DNA of 64,000 nt from Chitinophaga sedimenti (lineage in GTDB: Bacteria; Bacteroidota; Bacteroidia; Chitinophagales; Chitinophagaceae): positions 124,001 to 188,000 of the forward strand of contig NZ_JAKUKA010000001.1 of NCBI RefSeq assembly GCF_023156195.1, written 5' to 3'. The translations under genes and the position numbers were made by a program. Below the pieces are notes generated by a model, which worked only from the letters and a program-made list of their open reading frames with translations, was not told the DNA's origin and ran no database searches. Below, piece after piece: positions 49,128 through 59,732 of this stretch; position 1 is the stretch's first letter; the number at the start of each line of letters is the position of its first letter.

Positions 49128-49567
49128 TCCCAAACGTAATTCCACACTGCGGAAGCCGCTATCAGTAAGGTTCTGCACGTTATTTCTAAATAAACGTTTA
49201 TATATATACTTTTTAATTTGATCAAACTGAACGATTTGATGCGAGACTGCATCTGTTTCTGATTTTTATTGTTGTTGCAACATTTAATTAGGAGTGCTAA
49301 ATGATCCGAACCATCGGTTTGGGAAGGTGTTATGTATCGTTTCAGCAGCTTCGCTAAATCATTACTTATATGCACTGAATCCAAGAATGAATTCCGTGCT
49401 ATGCATGTTTGTAGGGCGTAGATAGGTATATCAACGGGAATGTAAAGATCACATGGATCTCGTGGGGGCGGGTCGGTTAAAAACAATTGATCAAGATTGG
49501 CTTTATGGTGCGCGTTAAACAGGTGGTCCTTCGTCGTTTTAAAGAGGGGCGAACGAATGTCAATCAC
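49121..49567 (-). CDS. Hypothetical protein, GTG start
   Basis: 148 residues without a usable ATG; GTG at 49565-49567 is the only likely start. The product is soluble-looking, with DPCDLYIPVDIPIYALQTC and several Cys, Asn and Lys (IKCCNNNKNQK). Base use is more AT-rich than the neighbours, as is the whole 48920-49730 stretch, which may have been acquired. No family is recognised. The terminator at its end is the best support. Confidence 0.4.
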   Translation of the reverse strand: MIDIRSPLFKTTKDHLFNAHHKANLDQLFLTDPPPRDPCDLYIPVDIPIYALQTCIARNSFLDSVHISNDLAKLLKRYITPSQTDGSDHLALLIKCCNNNKNQKQMQSRIKSFSLIKLKSIYINVYLEITCRTLLIAASAVWNYVWEV

Positions 49568-49731
49568 AGTTATATGATATGATGGAATTTGTTGCTCATT
49601 GCAGGAACGCTTTTCTACATAAAACTATTCAAGAGATTGCTGTAACTCTTTATTGATAAGGGTTTTGGCTGGCCCGGATATTGTCGTTTTATGGACGTCG
49701 CCCTTATTTTCTAACCCTGAATTTTTAAATT

Positions 49732-51282
49732 ATGAAGAGAGATGGACAAATGGAGAGCTTATGGCAGGCTACCACTTCAGGAGAATTACCACTATCATTC
49801 CGCCGCGAGCCGCAGCCGGCGTTAACGTACGATGTAGCGATCGTCGGCGCTGGTATTACCGGGGTAACGACGGCGCTGGCCCTGCAAAAGAAAGGCTTCA
49901 GCGTGTTGCTGCTGGAAGCGCAGACGGCCTGCTTCGGTACTACCGGTGGTACCACCGCGCACCTTAACACGCTGATGGACACGCCTTACCATGTGATGAT
50001 CAAAAACTTCGGCGAAGCGCACACAACAAACGTAGCCACAGCTATCCGGGACGCCTTGCTGCATATTAAAAGCAACGTGAGCGAGTACAGGATCGACTGT
50101 GGTTATAAAACGCAGGATGCATTTTTATATGCACAGGATGAGGACCAGGAAAAGGAACTGGAAGATATTCTGCTGGCAGCGAAAGCCGTGGGCATCACCG
50201 TGGAGCAGTCATCGGATTCGCCGGTAACCGTACCTTTTACTAAAGGACTGCGTTTTCCGAACAATGCACGTTTTCATCCTGGCCGTTATGTAATGGCATT
50301 GCTGGAGGAGTTTCTTAAGATTGGCGGCGCCTACTATGATCATTGCCGCATGACGCATATGGACGAGGCATCGACGTTGGTTCTTCATACGACCCGTGGC
50401 GAATTTGCAGCGCATCGGCTGATTTACGCCACACATATCCCGCCAGGGGTTAATCTTCTGCATTTTCGTTGTGCGCCCTACCGCAGTTACGCCATGGCGG
50501 TAGAGCTGGAGGACGATAACTATCCGGAAGGCTTAGCTTACGATATGTACGATCCATATCATTATTTCCGTACGCAGGAAGTGGACGGAAAAAATACCTG
50601 ATCGTTGGAGGAGAGGACCATAAAACCGGTCATCATGATAATACCAATACCTGCTTCCTGCAACTGGAAGCATTTGTGAGGAATCATTATGCGGTGAAAA
50701 ATGTAGCGTACAAATGGTCGTCGCAATATTTTGAGTCAACAGACGGCTTGCCGTACATCGGTTTGCTGCCTGGCGCCAGCAATGACAACATATACGTTGC
50801 CACCGGATTCGGGGAAATGGCATGGTCTATAGCGCCGTGGCAGCGCTTACTTTCACGGATATGTTTACCACAAAAGCATCTAAACTGGAGCCGTTGTTTG
50901 ATCCGAACAGAATTAAGCCGGTGGCTGGGTTCGCGAGCTTCGTGAAGGAGGCCGCCGATGTTACAGGGCTGTTGTTCAGCAAGCTGAAACCACCGGCCAC
51001 ACTGGATATACTTGCTGATCTCGCACCAGGAGAGGCGCGCATTGTTAAGTATGAGGGTACCAAGCTGGCGGTTTATAAAGATGAAACAGGAGAGGTGTTT
51101 ATGACCAGCGCCGCCTGCACGCATATTCAATGCGACGTGGCATGGAACACGGCGGAAAAAGCTGGGATTGTCCCTGCCACGGCTCGCGTTTCAGTTACAC
51201 AGGTGAAATGCTTACCGGCCCGGCACGTAAGGATTTAAGTGATTATGATATGCAGTCGGCGAAAATGTCGTCTAAAGGGTAA
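49732..51282 (+). CDS. FAD-dependent oxidoreductase (DadA-like) with C-terminal Rieske domain (three frameshifts)
   Basis: About 517 residues. A GxGxxG FAD motif ([18 protein letters not shown]) lies near residue 35, and a DadA-like fold follows, with [11 protein letters not shown] and ATGF near the end of the flavin domain. A Rieske [2Fe-2S] domain ends the protein (CTHIQC, then WDCPCHGS, separated by 11 residues). Breaks lie at 50589-50594 (run of six A), near 50820, and at a run of five A near 51163. Single-base corrections restore [12 protein letters not shown] and [11 protein letters not shown]. Such FAD-Rieske proteins are known in Bacteroidota and likely oxidise a small metabolite with the Fe-S centre as electron relay. 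Confidence 0.88.
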
Positions 51283-51289
51283 TAAAAAA

Positions 51290-51311
51290 GGCCGGTATTG
51301 AATTACCGGCC
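51290..51311. terminator. Bidirectional terminator
   Basis: GGCCGGTA (51290-51297) pairs with TACCGGCC (51304-51311) around a 6-base loop. T-rich tails lie on both sides. It serves the FAD-Rieske gene (plus) and the small gene at 51303 (minus), whose last codons it overlaps. Confidence 0.85.
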
Positions 51312-51563
51312 TAATTTTCTCAGGATCTCCTGCCAGATCTTTCGTGCTGTTTGTTCCTGTTTAACGGTAAGTTGTCCTGCTTCGATTTCCACTTTACCGT
51401 CCACGTTGAACGCTATTTCGCGTGGAATTTCGGCCTCAAGTGCGCCATTGCCCATGTCTTTGGCAGATACGTGGTAGGTAGTGGTTTTTTCGTTATGGTC
51501 AACGAACACATTGAAGCGATAGGGAACTTCATCGATGTAAATTGTAATGATCGTTTGCTCCAT
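51303..51563 (-). CDS. Small hypothetical protein
   Basis: 86 residues, beginning MEQTIITIYIDEVPYRFNVF, soluble, with a predicted beta strand-rich first half (KTTTYHVSAKDMGNGALEA) and a helical end (EQTARKIWQEILRKLG). No motif recognised. It is unbroken and divergent from the sorbosone-dehydrogenase gene with 41 bp between, so the two promoters overlap. Confidence 0.6.
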   Translation of the reverse strand: MEQTIITIYIDEVPYRFNVFVDHNEKTTTYHVSAKDMGNGALEAEIPREIAFNVDGKVEIEAGQLTVKQEQTARKIWQEILRKLGR

Positions 51564-51604
51564 GTTGCGTTTTATTATCTATCCATAAAATACTGTACCA
51601 TAAA

Positions 51605-53047
51605 ATGAAGACCCTCAATTATGCGTTGCTGCTGGCCGCATTGTGCAGCACTTCCTGCTATTCCTTCCGGGGTTCGAAAGGCGGCGGACAAACTACTGCG
51701 GCTGCTACGCGGCAGGCGTCCGCCGATGATATTCTTCTTCCTGCCGGTTACCAGATCGAAATAGTGGCCGAGGGGTTAAACTATCCAACGGCATTAACCA
51801 CCGACGATAACGGCGGCCTTTACGTTACGGAGGCCGGTTATGTATACGGTGATGTGTTTACTACTCCCCGTTTGTTGCGGTTGAACAATAGCCAGCCGGA
51901 AGTGATTTACAGTGGCGATAAAAATGGACCCTGGACAGGTGTTACTTATCACGATGGAAGTTTTTATATCTCGGAAGGTGGTCAGACTGCCGGCGGAAAG
52001 ATGCTGAAAGTAACGCGTGATGGCAAAGCCTCCGTGCTGCTTGACAGCCTGCCCGGGATGGGAGATCACCACACGAACAACCCGGTGATCTGGAAAGATC
52101 ATCTGTATTTCGGGCAGGGTACGGCTACCAATTCCGGGGTGGTTGGTCCCGATAATGCGGATTTTGGCTGGCTGAAAAGATTTCCCACGTTTCATGACCT
52201 GCCTTGTGAAGACATCGTACTCGCCGGTGTGAATTTCGAGAGCAATAACCATCTCGGTACCGGAAAAGCAAATACCGGCGCTTATCTGCCGTTTAATACG
52301 GCCTCGCGGCCGGGCCAAACCATCAAAGGTTGCATACCCTGTTCAGGAGCTATTTTGCGTATACCATTGCGTGGCGGCAAAACGGAAGTAGTCGCCTGGG
52401 GATTGCGTAATCCCTATGGTCTGGCGCTGGACAGAACGCGCAATAAATTATATGTAGCGGAAAACGGTGCTGATGACCGTGGCAGCCGGCCCATTTTCGG
52501 CGCACCGGACGTGTTGTGGGAAGTGAAGGAAGGCGCCTGGTATGGCTGGCCGGATTATGTGGCAGGGCTTTCGTTAAAGGACCACAAAGGCTTTAAAGCG
52601 CCGGGTAGTGCGCCGCTAAAACCATTGTTGTTGAAGGAACCGGGGGAGGTGCCGAAGCCGGTGGCTAAACTTGGGGTACACTCATCTTCTAATGGAACGG
52701 ATTTTTCTACCAGCGATCAGTTCGGGTTTAAAGGTGAGGCCTTCGTGGCGCAGTTTGGCGACATGGCGCCCAATGTGGGCAAGGTATGGAAGCCGGTAGG
52801 ATTTAAAGTGGTGAGGGTCGATCCGGAAACAGGCGTTGTGACAAATTTCGCCATCAACAAGGGAAAACATGACGGACCTGCCAGCTGGCATCGTGCCAGG
52901 GGACTGGAGCGCCCTGTCTCCGTTACCTTTTCGGCCGATGGTAAAAGTTTGTACGTGGTAGATTTTGGTATTATGCTGATGCGGGACGGACAAGTGCTGC
53001 CGCAGCCAAACACCGGCGTGATCTGGAAAATCAGTAAAAAATCTTAA
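51605..53047 (+). CDS. Glucose/sorbosone dehydrogenase-like beta-propeller lipoprotein
   Basis: 480 residues. The signal peptide has a lipobox (ALCSTSCYS), then a six-bladed-propeller sequence of the PQQ aldose/sorbosone dehydrogenase type: LPAGYQIEIVAEGLNYP, GPWTGVTYHDGSFYISEGG, EVVAWGLRNPYGLALD, KLYVAENGADDRGSRP and GKSLYVVDFG. Family members oxidise aldoses or related alcohols with PQQ. The cytochrome c that follows is the natural electron acceptor. It is unbroken. The substrate and true PQQ binding cannot be verified by eye. Confidence 0.85.
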   Translation: MKTLNYALLLAALCSTSCYSFRGSKGGGQTTAAATRQASADDILLPAGYQIEIVAEGLNYPTALTTDDNGGLYVTEAGYVYGDVFTTPRLLRLNNSQPEVIYSGDKNGPWTGVTYHDGSFYISEGGQTAGGKMLKVTRDGKASVLLDSLPGMGDHHTNNPVIWKDHLYFGQGTATNSGVVGPDNADFGWLKRFPTFHDLPCEDIVLAGVNFESNNHLGTGKANTGAYLPFNTASRPGQTIKGCIPCSGAILRIPLRGGKTEVVAWGLRNPYGLALDRTRNKLYVAENGADDRGSRPIFGAPDVLWEVKEGAWYGWPDYVAGLSLKDHKGFKAPGSAPLKPLLLKEPGEVPKPVAKLGVHSSSNGTDFSTSDQFGFKGEAFVAQFGDMAPNVGKVWKPVGFKVVRVDPETGVVTNFAINKGKHDGPASWHRARGLERPVSVTFSADGKSLYVVDFGIMLMRDGQVLPQPNTGVIWKISKKS

Positions 53048-53395
53048 ATGGAGGTTATGCAGAAGATTCGTTTGATAATAATCCTTGCTTTATTTGTTTC
53101 CCTGCAAGCCGCCTGTCACCGCAACCGCACAGCCGCGCTGGAAGGGCGGCCTGTTATTAACAGCGAAAGACTGAAAAACGGCCAGGTCATGTATATGCGA
53201 TATTGCGAAAGCTGTCACCCTGGTGGTTTGGCAGGGCTGGGACCGGGCATTCTGGGTACCCCTTCCTTCCTGAAGCGTTTCCAGGTGCGGCACGGGTTGG
53301 GAACCATGCCGGCTTTTAAAAAGGAAACATTACCGAAGAAAGACCTGGACGATATTATCCTTTACCTGAAGGCGGTAAAGAAAGCATCAAAATAA
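53048..53395 (+). CDS. Cytochrome c, small lipoprotein type
   Basis: About 115 residues with a signal peptide and lipobox (SLQAACHR). One haem site CESCH is present, with the axial Met most likely in LGTMPAFKKE. The first ATG follows the previous stop directly, so the genes form one operon; a second ATG at 53057 lies after a GGAGG only 2 bp away and is less well placed. It probably receives electrons from the sorbosone-type dehydrogenase on the periplasmic side. Confidence 0.85.
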   Translation: MEVMQKIRLIIILALFVSLQAACHRNRTAALEGRPVINSERLKNGQVMYMRYCESCHPGGLAGLGPGILGTPSFLKRFQVRHGLGTMPAFKKETLPKKDLDDIILYLKAVKKASK

Positions 53396-53396
53396 A

Positions 53397-53422
53397 AGCC
53401 CGCGGGAACGAATCCCGCAGGC
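53397..53422 (-). terminator. Terminator for the second RND pump operon
   Basis: AGCC...GCGGGA pairs with TCCCGC...GGCT around ACGAA, with a bulge. On the minus strand it is followed by TTTTATTTT. It lies 29 bp after the RND stop and just behind the cytochrome gene on the other strand. Confidence 0.8.
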
Positions 53423-53450
53423 TATTCACACACCTACAACTGTTAAAACA

Positions 53451-56400
53451 CTATGCTGTCGTGTTCACCGACGGCGGTATTAGTTTATACACCACCGGCG
53501 TCACTATTCTTGATAATAAAGTAGAACTGATCAATCCTCCGATCAATACGATCGCCAGTGGAGAAATCAACGGATTGGTAGATATCGCAATAGGTATCAA
53601 CCCGCCAATCGCTGTTAAGGAAGTGAGTACAATAGGAAGGAAACGTACTTCGCCCGCCTCCCTGATCGCGGCTTCCAGCGGTTTGCCCTGCATGCGCAGC
53701 TGGTTGGTAAAGTCTACGAGCAGGATGGTATTTTTCACTTCAATACCTGCGAGCGCAATTAATCCGATAATGGCTACAAAGGAAAGAGAGTTACCCGTTA
53801 CCCACAATGCGATCGCCGCACCAACAACGCCCAACGGTATCACCGATAGTACGATCACCGTACTTTTAAATGTTTTGAACTCGGGATCAGCACGGCCACA
53901 AACAGGAATACCGTAATGATGATGATGCTGAGGAAGCCGCCGAACGATTCCTGCCGGCTTTCTACTTCGCCGCCCATCTCATAACTGAACCCTGCAGGCA
54001 ATGCTACGCCATCCATTTGTTTTACCACATCGGCAATCACCCTGTCTACCAGATAGCCCTTCTTCACAAAAGCCGATACGGAAATAACTCTTTTCTTTTC
54101 CTGGTGATTGATACTGAGCGGAGAGGTTTCCAGCTTCAAACCCGCCACCTGTGCGAGCGGAATGGCGAGCCCCTGCGCATTGTTGACGAACAGGTTGTTG
54201 AACACGTCCATCGTGGGGCGGCCTGCTTTCTGAGAGGTTACCAGTACCGGTAGTCGCGTTCATTACGGTCGTTGTATACGCCAAGGGTAAGTCCGGCTAC
54301 GGCCAGTCGAACCGTGCGATCGATACTCGCAGTGGAAATACCCAGCTGCTGCGCCTTTTCCTTGTTGATGTCTACGCGGATGTCCGATTTAAGCAGGCTT
54401 ACAGGGTTATTGATGTAAATCGTGCCGTCGGTCTGCTGCAGCATTTTTTCTACCCTGCCGGCGAGCAAGCGCAGGCTGTCGAGATTATCGCCGAACACGC
54501 GCACTTCCACGGGGGCTGTAATGGGAGGTCCCTGTTCAAAGTTTTTCACTTCTACTTTAGCACCGGGGTAGGGCGTCCAGGCGCTGCGCAGTTTCTCAAT
54601 GAGGTGCTGCTTGTCGGCCGGGCTGGTATGCGGGTCGAGCTGCACGAAGATCTGTGCGAAGTCGCTGTGCTCATTCTCCTGGATTTCATTGTAATACACG
54701 CGGGGATGGCCTTTGCCCACATTGCTCGCATAGTACTTTACCGCCTTTTCTTTTGCCAGCACGCTTTCCAGGTTACGTACAATCTTATCGGTATAAGCCA
54801 GGTTCGATTGGGAGGGCGCGATCACGTTCACGAGGAATTGTGGTTTTTCAGACGCAGGGAACAGGCTGAAGCCTACCACGTTGAATACCATTATAGCACC
54901 GCCGAAGATCAATCCTGCAATGAGCAGGGTCATGAGGGGACGGGCAAGAGCTTTATCGAGGAAGCGCGCGTAACTGCCATGGATCAACTTTTTAGGCCAC
55001 GCATAAATAAATTTCCATCGGGGTGACCCTGGTGCTTTTTCAGCAGGCGGCTCGCGAGGAACGGGATAATCGTGAGTGATACGGCCATGGAGGCCAGTAC
55101 GCTGAATATCACTGCCAGTGGCAAGCTGCGGATGAAATCACCGGCGCCTTCGGGCATAAGTACCGGGGAATGAAAGCGATGATAAGGGCGGCGGTGCAGC
55201 CCACTACGGCGAGGCCGATTTGTTGCGTGGCTTTGAGCGTGGCTTCGAGACGGCTATGTCCTTCGAGCATCCAGCGTTCGATGTTTTCTACTACCACGAT
55301 ACTGTCGTCCACGAGTAACCCCAGCGCTACCACCAGTCCCACAATGCTTAACTGGTTCAGGTTATAGCCAAATAAGTTCAGCAGCATAATGCCGATAGAC
55401 AGCGATAAAGGGATGGAGATCATCACGATCAGCGCGGGGCGTTGTCCCAAAGGTAGCAGGGTAATGGCTACCAGCAGGATCGCGATGACAAAGTCTTTAC
55501 CTAATCCACCGAGGCGCATGTTTACCGCATCTGCCTGGTCAAAAAACTGTATTGCGTCGATGTTTTGGGGCAGGGTCGTCTTGAATTTCGCGATCACCGG
55601 CTTATATAATTCCTGCGTTTTGCTGATGTTCTCCCCGGTTTTCTGCGCGGCCGATACCATCACACATCTGTGGCCGTTCAGTCGGGTCGCGTACTTTTCA
55701 TCTTCATAACCGTAATACACTTTGGCCACATCTTTCAGCAAGATATTTTTACCATTGATCGAATACACGATTGTATTCCCGATTTCTTCGATCGACCCGT
55801 AAGTGCCGCTCGTCTTGATGTTGAAGCTCCTGTTACCTGCATCGATCGCACCACCGGGAATGTTTACCATTTCGTTTTGTAATGCCATCGTTACTGCCGA
55901 AGAAGTGATCTGCATCTGCGAGAGCTTGTCGAGCGCCAGTTCTATGCGTACCTGCTGGTCGGGCAGACCATGGATCTTTACCTCTTTCAGCGATGGCACC
56001 TTTTCCAGTTCGTCCTGCAGTTTCTCTGCGTAATACTGGATCTTATCGCGGGGTGCATTCTCGGAGATCAGCGCTACTTGCAGTACGTTCACGTCTGATG
56101 GTTGCTGCTTCTGCACTTCGATGCTGGCAATGTCCGGCGGCAGTTCCTTTTGTTTGGTGTTTACCTCGCGTACCAGCTCCGGTATTTCTGGTCTACGTTC
56201 GAGCTGTATTTATATTCCACGCGCATCACAGCTACACCGTCGCTGATTTTGGTGCGTACCTTTTTAATGTCTTCGAGTCCGTAAATCTGCTTCTCCAGCG
56301 GGTCTACCACCAGTTCCTCCATATCTTTCGGACTGGTACCGGGATATACCACGATGACGGAGAACTGCGGTGCTTTGGTATCTGGATCTTCGGACCGCGG

Positions 56401-56496
56401 CATGTTCAGGATGGTGGTGATGCCCAGTACAATGATCATCAGGAAGATGATGAGCGTGAACTGGTAATTTTTAACAGCGTATGTGGTGATCTTCAT
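53451..56496 (-). CDS. RND efflux permease, second pump (four frameshifts)
   Basis: About 1,015 residues after repair. The start MKITTYAVKNYQFTLIIFL is typical. The DD pair of the proton relay is in LLVDDSIVVVENIER. Two membrane blocks and porter domains are present (for example PLGVVGAAIALWVTGNSLSF near the end). Breaks lie near 56185, 55165, 54240 and 53870. Each downstream frame continues the protein. It lacks the EF-hand loop of the first pump. The gene follows the MFP gene by 8 bp and shares the TetR-controlled operon. Confidence 0.87.
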
Positions 56497-56504
56497 GGCG
56501 ATAA

Positions 56505-57550
56505 TTATTGGATGATGCGAATGGGGGATTTATCGGTGAGATAGGCGCTGCCGGAGATGATGAGTCGTTCGCCTGCCGCGATACCTTCGCTGATCAGCAC
56601 TGGTCTTTTTCGATACCGGCAATGACGACGGGTACTTTGCGGGCAGTTTTACCATCGCTGGTCACGAATACAAATCCGTCGCTGCCATTGCCATCGAGTA
56701 CCGCGTCATACGGCACCCGCCATGACTTTTGCGTGATAGGTACGCTGGCGATGCTGCATTGTCCGAACATGCCGGCTGCCAGGCCTTTTGTTTGCTTATC
56801 GATGATCTTAATGTCTACCGTAAATGTGCCGCTCTGTGCATCGATGCCTTCTGCCTTACGGCTTACCTGGCCTTTTAACCTGGCGCCGGAGAGTACCTGT
56901 ACAGTCACTTCTGCGTTGTCGCCGATCTTCATGGCGGCCCAGTCTTTATCACTTACGCCAATACGTAAGTACCACGCGCCGCTGCCTGCACCATTTGTTT
57001 GCAGGATGGGGGTGCCGGCATTTACCAGCTGGCCCGCATTGGCGAGTTTATGCAGTACATAACCATCTTTCGGTGCGTGGATAGAAGAGTAGCTGCGGTT
57101 GAAGCGTGCGCTGTTCAATTGTTGCGCTGCCAGTTGCAGGGCAGTGTTTGTGTTCTGCAGTTGCTCCAGGGTAGCCACACTGTCTGCATACAGCCGCTGT
57201 GTACGCTGATGATCGCGTTGCGCTTTTTCATATGCCAGTTGTAACTGTGAAACCTGGGCATCGATTTCCGTAAGGTGCAGGCTGGCGAGCAGCTGGCCTT
57301 TGCGGACGGCATCACCTTCTTTTACATAGATGTTGCTGATAATGCCACCTGTTTTAAATGACAGGTCTGTTTCATCATCGGTGGTAAATCGCCCGGAAGC
57401 CACGATAGAGCCCTGTTCGCCGGAGCCGCCGATGGTCAGCACCTTCACGGGAATGGAATTTTGGTCCTTATTGGTATTGGGTGTGGCGGGCGCGCTGCTG
57501 CACGAGGCCAGTATTACAGTAACGAAAGAAAGAAGGATAAACTGTTTCAT
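56505..57550 (-). CDS. RND efflux periplasmic adaptor, second pump (one frameshift near the end)
   Basis: About 348 residues from the ATG at 57550. The lipoprotein signal ends VILASCSS. Lipoyl-like (FKTGGIISNIYVKEGDAVRK) and helical-hairpin (LAYEKAQRDHQRTQRLYAD) parts follow, then the second lipoyl half (SSIHAPKDGYVLHKLANAG). One base is missing near 56600; the restored end is DKSPIRIIQ with stop at 56505-56507. It connects TolC and RND proteins of the same operon. Confidence 0.87.
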
Positions 57551-57556
57551 ATACAA

Positions 57557-58928
57557 TTAGTTTTGGGTGGTTAAAGGATAAGCCGCCTGCTCGCGTTCTA
57601 CTTCCGCAGCTGCAGTGTGTAGTGCTGCTTCGGCAATGGCAAGCTGCAGTTGCGCCTGCGTTAATTGGTGCTGTGCGTCCAGCAGTTCAATGTAAAGCAG
57701 TTGTCCCTCGCGGTAAACGATTTGCTGATCGCGGTAGTAACGTTTGGCAAAGGCGAGTTGCTCTCCTGCCGCGCGGTAATTGAGTACGGCCGTGTTATAA
57801 TTGTTCAAAGACTGGCGCAGTGTGAGTTGCAGGCTTTCTTCCAGTTGTGCCGACTGGTTCCGGACTGACTGTACATCCACCGCGGCCTGCTTCATCTTAT
57901 GTTGATTACCCCTGCTCGCAAACAGGTCCCATTGCAGGTTGACGCCCCAGAAGTAGTAGCGGCTCTGGTTGTCGAATTTCCAGCCTTGTGCCTGCGAACC
58001 TAAATCGAGGTAGGTGTTGACTTTCGGTAGCAGGTACGAACGTTGCATTTTTTCGTTCAGCAGCAGGGCGTTGGTGGCTTTGTGCAGTTGTTGCACTTCT
58101 TCACGTTGTTTCACCGCGCCGTTATCGAGTACCGGTTGCAGTCCTGCTTTTACCGCGGCTGGTTCGAGGGTAATGCTGTCGGCCAGGTTGCGGTTCAATA
58201 GAAAGTTGAAATACGCTTTTGCATTTTCCCGGTCGTTCACCGCTTTGTTGATATCGGCTTCAATCTTCTGCATCTCCGTATTGGCACGGTATACAGCTGT
58301 ATTGTTGCGGGTGCCGTTCTTCACCATGCTCTCGTTTACGCGGATATTTTCGCGGATCAGCTGCAGCGCGTTTTTATGAATGTCTACTGCCTGCGAGGCC
58401 TGGTAATACTGGTAGTACGCGGTTTTAACGTCTTTCACCAGCGTGCGTTTGTACACATTCACCGCGGCTTCCTGTTGTGATAATTGCTCCTGGCGGATTT
58501 TACGGTTATAGTAAATCTCGGCGTTCAGCAAAGGCAGGGTAGTGCGGAATTTCGCGTCGTAAAAATCCTCGGGATTCAGTTGGAAACGCTGGTTTTGCAA
58601 GTGCGGGAACTGTTTGCTGTTCGTGAGGTCGTTCAGTGTGCTGTAGGCGTTGTTCAGCAGGTCGCCGAGGGGCAGATCAATAGTGCGACCACCCTTGGAC
58701 GCGTTATAACTGGCTAGCAGCGCTACGTTCGGTCCAAACAGGCTCTTTGCCTGTTGCAGTGCCAGCATCGACTTTTCCAGCTGGAAGTGTTGCTCCCTGA
58801 GGCCCTTGTTATTGGCGAAGGCTTGCTGTATGTAGTTATCCAGCGCGGGTTGCTGTGCCCCTGGCACCAGTAGTGATTAGCAGTGTTAGTGCTATTAACA
58901 TCGAAACTTTATTTAGTGATGTCAACAT
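57557..58928 (-). CDS. TolC-family outer-membrane channel, second pump (frameshift in the signal peptide)
   Basis: About 457 residues. The ATG at 58928 gives MLTSLNKVSMLIALTLLITT, a fair signal peptide. A second ATG at 58901 would shorten it and may be right, since the likely -7 element of the promoter falls on the first ATG. The frame is lost near 58865 and regained with one more base at AQGAQQPALDN. The rest is two TolC repeats (e.g. LQQAKSLFGPNVALLASYN, GQLLYIELLDAQHQLTQAQL). It is the first gene of the TetR-controlled pump operon. Confidence 0.85.
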
Positions 58929-58930
58929 AA

Positions 58931-58949
58931 TGAACAGTGTTTAGTGATT
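58931..58949. promoter_or_regulatory. Candidate TetR operator in front of the pump operon
   Basis: A 19-bp site TGAACAGTGTTTAGTGATT that matches 17 of 19 bases with the site at the tetR promoter. It has dyad symmetry around TGAACA / TGTTTA. It sits next to the first possible start of the TolC gene, and a TTTG (58953-58956, minus strand) lies just upstream, so a bound repressor would block transcription. A partial copy (TTTAGTGAT) lies at 58912-58920. Confidence 0.7.
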
Positions 58950-58961
58950 GGGCAAAAAATA

Positions 58962-58977
58962 AAGGCCAGACGGCCTT
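58962..58977 (-). terminator. Terminator after tetR
   Basis: AAGGCC (58962-58967) pairs with GGCCTT (58972-58977) around AGAC. Its tail on the minus strand is TATTTTTTG. It separates tetR from the pump operon that follows on the same strand. Confidence 0.75.
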
Positions 58978-59001
58978 CGGGTATATAAACCTTACAAGTT
59001 T

Positions 59002-59615
59002 TTAGGTGTGTAGCTGTTCCAGATATGCCTTCATGGCTGATTGCAGCACTTGTTCGATCATTTCCGTGCGCAGGTGTGTGGGCTTAAACCGGCATTTAAG
59101 GTCCAGCTAACAAGTCCGTGTGCAAAACCCCACACAGAAATGGCGCCCACGATGGGATCCGTAAAGCGAATACATCCTTCGCTGATGCAATCTTCGACTA
59201 CCTGTTTCAGCATATCGAACGCGTCATCGCCATTATCCCAGCTGTCGAAGTCTTCCACTGCATTCATCGGCGCTTTCATGATGAACATCAGGTCGTATAA
59301 CTCCGGCTCCGCGCGGGCAAAGGCGATATAACTCTCCATGATCTGCTCCAGTCGCTTAAACGGCTCCTGCGCAAATTTGATCTGGCGAAAAGCTACGCTC
59401 AGCTGGTCAAACGCGTCGGCCTGGGCATCCAGCAGCAGTTCGTCTTTGTCTTTGTAATACAGGTACAGCGTGGCCGGACTATACTCAATGCGCTCCGCAA
59501 TGTTACGGATGCTCACTTTTTCGGGCCCGCCCTCTTTAAACACCTGCACGGCAGCGTCCACGATGCGTTTCCGCATTTCCGTCTTTTCCCTTTCTTTCCT
59601 TTCGCTGATCCCCAT
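59002..59615 (-). CDS. TetR-family repressor of the second RND pump (3' frameshift)
   Basis: About 205 residues from the ATG at 59615 (MGISERKEREKTEMRKRIVD). The longer frame starts with TTG inside the promoter and is ruled out. The HTH is VSIRNIAERIEYSPATLYLY, and the ligand-binding part is helical. One A is missing in the run of three near 59095; correction gives WTLKCRFKPTHLRTEM and stop at 59002. It is directly upstream of the pump and shares an operator with it, so it is very likely the local repressor, released by the pump substrate. Confidence 0.9.
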
Positions 59616-59633
59616 GTTAGAATGTTTACGATG

Positions 59634-59666
59634 CAAATATACTGAACACTGTTTAGTAATTCCAAA
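59634..59666 (-). promoter_or_regulatory. tetR promoter with embedded operator
   Basis: On the minus strand TTTG (59663-59666) and TATATTTG (59634-59641) are 21 bp apart, a good Bacteroidota promoter. The 19-bp operator TGAACACTGTTTAGTAATT (59643-59661, plus strand) fills the space between them. Its arms ACTGAACA and TGTTTAGT differ at one position from a perfect dyad. Autorepression of tetR follows. Confidence 0.8.
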
Positions 59667-59732
59667 TAAATTTTGGAACCAGCCCGTTTTTCACCCTGAG
59701 CAGTCGTTGGTCAGTTCACTGCACGAGGTTGA

